Assembly: GCA_036746235.1 (NCBI GenBank)
Contig: DAIOEN010000010.1
Location: 1 to 64,000, forward strand
Length of the DNA stretch: 64,000 nucleotides
Origin: CALARM01 sp036746235
GTDB lineage: Bacteria; Vulcanimicrobiota; SpSt-956; JAKJGF01
Reading direction: 5' to 3'
The number at the start of each line of letters is the position of its first letter. The stretch's first letter is position 1. The notes beneath the pieces are model-generated. The model searched no databases and was not told the origin of the DNA. It saw only the letters and a program-made list of their open reading frames with translations. The translations under genes and the position numbers were made by a program. Positions 62,612-64,000 of the stretch are shown in pieces.

Positions 62612-63844
62612 ATGATAAACTCTATCAACATCAAAAACTTCCGGGGTATAAAAAAAGGTCAGATAAAAGATTTCGCAAAATTCAATCTCCTTATAGGAGA
62701 TAACAATACCGGCAAATCATCAATACTTGAAACCATTTATTTATCAGCAACTGCCAGTAAAAGTGCGAATCTCGATAATATCGGTAAAATTATGCTTTCT
62801 GACTCTGATTATATGGGATACAATTCTTTTATCAGAGTCCATGAAAAACATGCCATGCCGGAAAAAAAATTAAATGAATGTTACGAAGGAGAGATAATAA
62901 TAAAAAGCGGTTCCGGCGATAATCCTTTTTATGGATATAAAATTTCAGATAAACCCGCTAATTTCACTGAAGAAGATGCAAAAAAAACAGGACTCTTTAT
63001 TAGAAATCTTAAAGATAGAAAATCTAATGAGAAAATAAAAAAAATAAAAAATTTAATAGAAGAAGAAAAAATTACTTCTAAAAACAGTCATTTAACGTTT
63101 CTCTGGGATCCTGATATGACTTATAACTACGCCGGCACAGCAGGATGGATCATAGAAGGAATATTGCCTGAAAAAGTCCTCTTTTATGATATACATCTGG
63201 TTTTTCAACATCTTCCCCTGTCTGTCGGCAGAAGAATGTTAAAAGAAATACCGGCCTGGACAAAAGAAGTCTACAGGTATTTTGCCAGGATTTTAAATCT
63301 TCCTGAAGATGGAAATCTGAGTTATATACCCCTGGAAAATAATACTGAATACCTTCAACCTTATATTGCAATTCAGGATAACCCGGCTCTGCCTTTAGAC
63401 AGCTTCGGAGACGGAGCCAGACTTGTATTCAAAGTTCTTGCCCCCCTTGTAGCTCTTGCAAAAGATATAAACAGAGAAAAATCTGGTTTATTTTTATGGG
63501 AAGAACCGGAATTATTTCAAAACCCGGTCACTCTTTATAAACTGCTTGAAACATTAGTTAATCTCACCAGAGATAAAAATATACAGATATTTATTACTAC
63601 TCAGAGCATTGAAGTTATAGCCTGCTTTACAGATTTAATTCATAGAAAAACTATAGATGAAAATGATATAAAAGCCTATCAATTAAACCTTTCTGACGGA
63701 GAACTTAAAACAGCCTGGTTTACAGGAGAAAATCTTCTTGTATGGTTAAGAAATGGTTTTGATCCGAGAATATGGGCAAAATTCAAAAGCCCTCTCTCAT
63801 ATAAACTCAGAGTATCTGAAGAAGAGGGGGAAGAAGAATGTTAA
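62612..63844 (+). CDS. OLD/AAA15-like ATPase, copy 2
   Basis: 410 aa from the ATG at 62612 (GGAG nine bases upstream). Same plan as copy 1: INIKNFRGIKKGQ, Walker A GDNNTGKSS, GDGARLVFKVLAP, LWEEPELFQNP, TTQS. Shared C-terminal LRNGFDPRIW and LKHGSDPRFW show common descent, although the two are clearly diverged. It is followed by an overlapping TOPRIM gene. Confidence 0.88.
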   Translation: MINSINIKNFRGIKKGQIKDFAKFNLLIGDNNTGKSSILETIYLSATASKSANLDNIGKIMLSDSDYMGYNSFIRVHEKHAMPEKKLNECYEGEIIIKSGSGDNPFYGYKISDKPANFTEEDAKKTGLFIRNLKDRKSNEKIKKIKNLIEEEKITSKNSHLTFLWDPDMTYNYAGTAGWIIEGILPEKVLFYDIHLVFQHLPLSVGRRMLKEIPAWTKEVYRYFARILNLPEDGNLSYIPLENNTEYLQPYIAIQDNPALPLDSFGDGARLVFKVLAPLVALAKDINREKSGLFLWEEPELFQNPVTLYKLLETLVNLTRDKNIQIFITTQSIEVIACFTDLIHRKTIDENDIKAYQLNLSDGELKTAWFTGENLLVWLRNGFDPRIWAKFKSPLSYKLRVSEEEGEEEC

Positions 63845-64000
63845 AATATCTGATTCCTGAAGGAAAAACAGAGATAAATATTATAAAACTGTTGAATAAA
63901 AAAAAGTTTATAAACTTCACACTGGAAGAAGATTGTAACTATCCGCAAGAAAGTGAGCCAGGTGGGAAAAGCCGTATTAATAGTTATATAAATAGCTTTG
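63838..64000 (+). CDS. TOPRIM-like partner of ATPase copy 2 (truncated by window)
   Basis: Starts at ATG 63838, overlapping the ATPase stop by 7 bp. The first 54 residues (MLKYLIPEGKTEINIIKLLN...) match the start of TOPRIM copy 1 (YAFVEGKTERRLLEKL) around the conserved EGKTE. The rest lies outside the window. Confidence 0.75.
   Translation, partial: MLKYLIPEGKTEINIIKLLNKKKFINFTLEEDCNYPQESEPGGKSRINSYINSF

Noticed and set aside
46484..64000. CRISPR array within the Cas region
   Set aside because: Scanned for 25-37 bp repeats separated by similar-length spacers; none found.
1..64000. tRNA, rRNA or tmRNA genes
   Set aside because: No T-loop (GTTCGAATC-like) or rRNA motifs were recognised; a covariance search would be needed to exclude them.

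Overview
The window is an AT-rich stretch of a Gram-negative, probably uncultivated bacterium. An LptA-like OstA protein, MltG, an outer-membrane-style lipoprotein and type IV-pilin-like proteins imply a diderm envelope. Era, RecO, RuvX, MltG and GalE are ordinary bacterial housekeeping genes. Abundant TPR, ankyrin, CHAT, PQQ-propeller and kinase-like proteins suggest a large, regulation-rich genome. I cannot place the phylum from sequence alone.

Layout. (1) 1-12.4 kb, all minus strand: mltG (cut by the window edge), two glycosyltransferase-TPR paralogues, two low-complexity paralogues, two phosphoribosyltransferase-PQQ propeller fusions, and a kinase-fold protein whose catalytic motifs are degenerate. 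(2) 12.4-25.4 kb: ruvX, recO and a bacterial microcompartment (BMC) locus. The BMC part has a flavoprotein-like/deoxyribose-phosphate aldolase fusion, RpiB-like isomerase, two BMC-H shell proteins, a PduT-like BMC-T, a PduS/RnfC-like electron carrier, a CoA-acylating aldehyde dehydrogenase, a flavoprotein-like protein and PduL. This matches sugar-phosphate-utilising (SPU) BMCs: deoxyribose-5-phosphate would give acetaldehyde, then acetyl-CoA, then acetyl phosphate. A plus-strand cassette of three prepilin-like genes (16.2-19.9 kb) splits the locus. (3) 25.6-34.5 kb, minus strand: response regulator, era, lptA-like gene, ctpA, metallo-beta-lactamase (RNase Z-like) protein, galE, radical SAM protein and inositol monophosphatase. 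Almost every gene of regions 1-3 that is not overlapped by its neighbour has a tandem 7-bp repeat array 15-35 bp upstream of its start.

(4) 34.5-46.7 kb is accessory and partly decayed: a TPR-CHAT lipoprotein, a TPR-ankyrin protein, a protein of six 75-residue repeats, a MITE-like element, a duplicated and deleted fragment of a WYL regulator, a broken antitoxin/PIN pair, the intact WYL regulator, a HicB/HicA-like pair, a duplicated-HicB-fold protein and a large TPR-ankyrin protein.

(5) 46.7-64 kb is a plus-strand CRISPR-Cas operon with no array, cas1, cas2 or cas6 in the window. A type I-B (Cst-like) effector, cas8-cas7-cas5-cas3, is followed after 61 bp by a type III module: cmr1, an ATPase/TOPRIM pair, a RAMP gene, a Cas10 whose GGDD site is lost, cmr4, cmr5 and another RAMP gene. 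A second ATPase/TOPRIM pair follows and runs off the window. The two OLD/Gabija/PARIS-like pairs, one of them translationally coupled inside the type III operon with a Cas10 that probably cannot make cyclic oligoadenylate, are the most interesting signal here.
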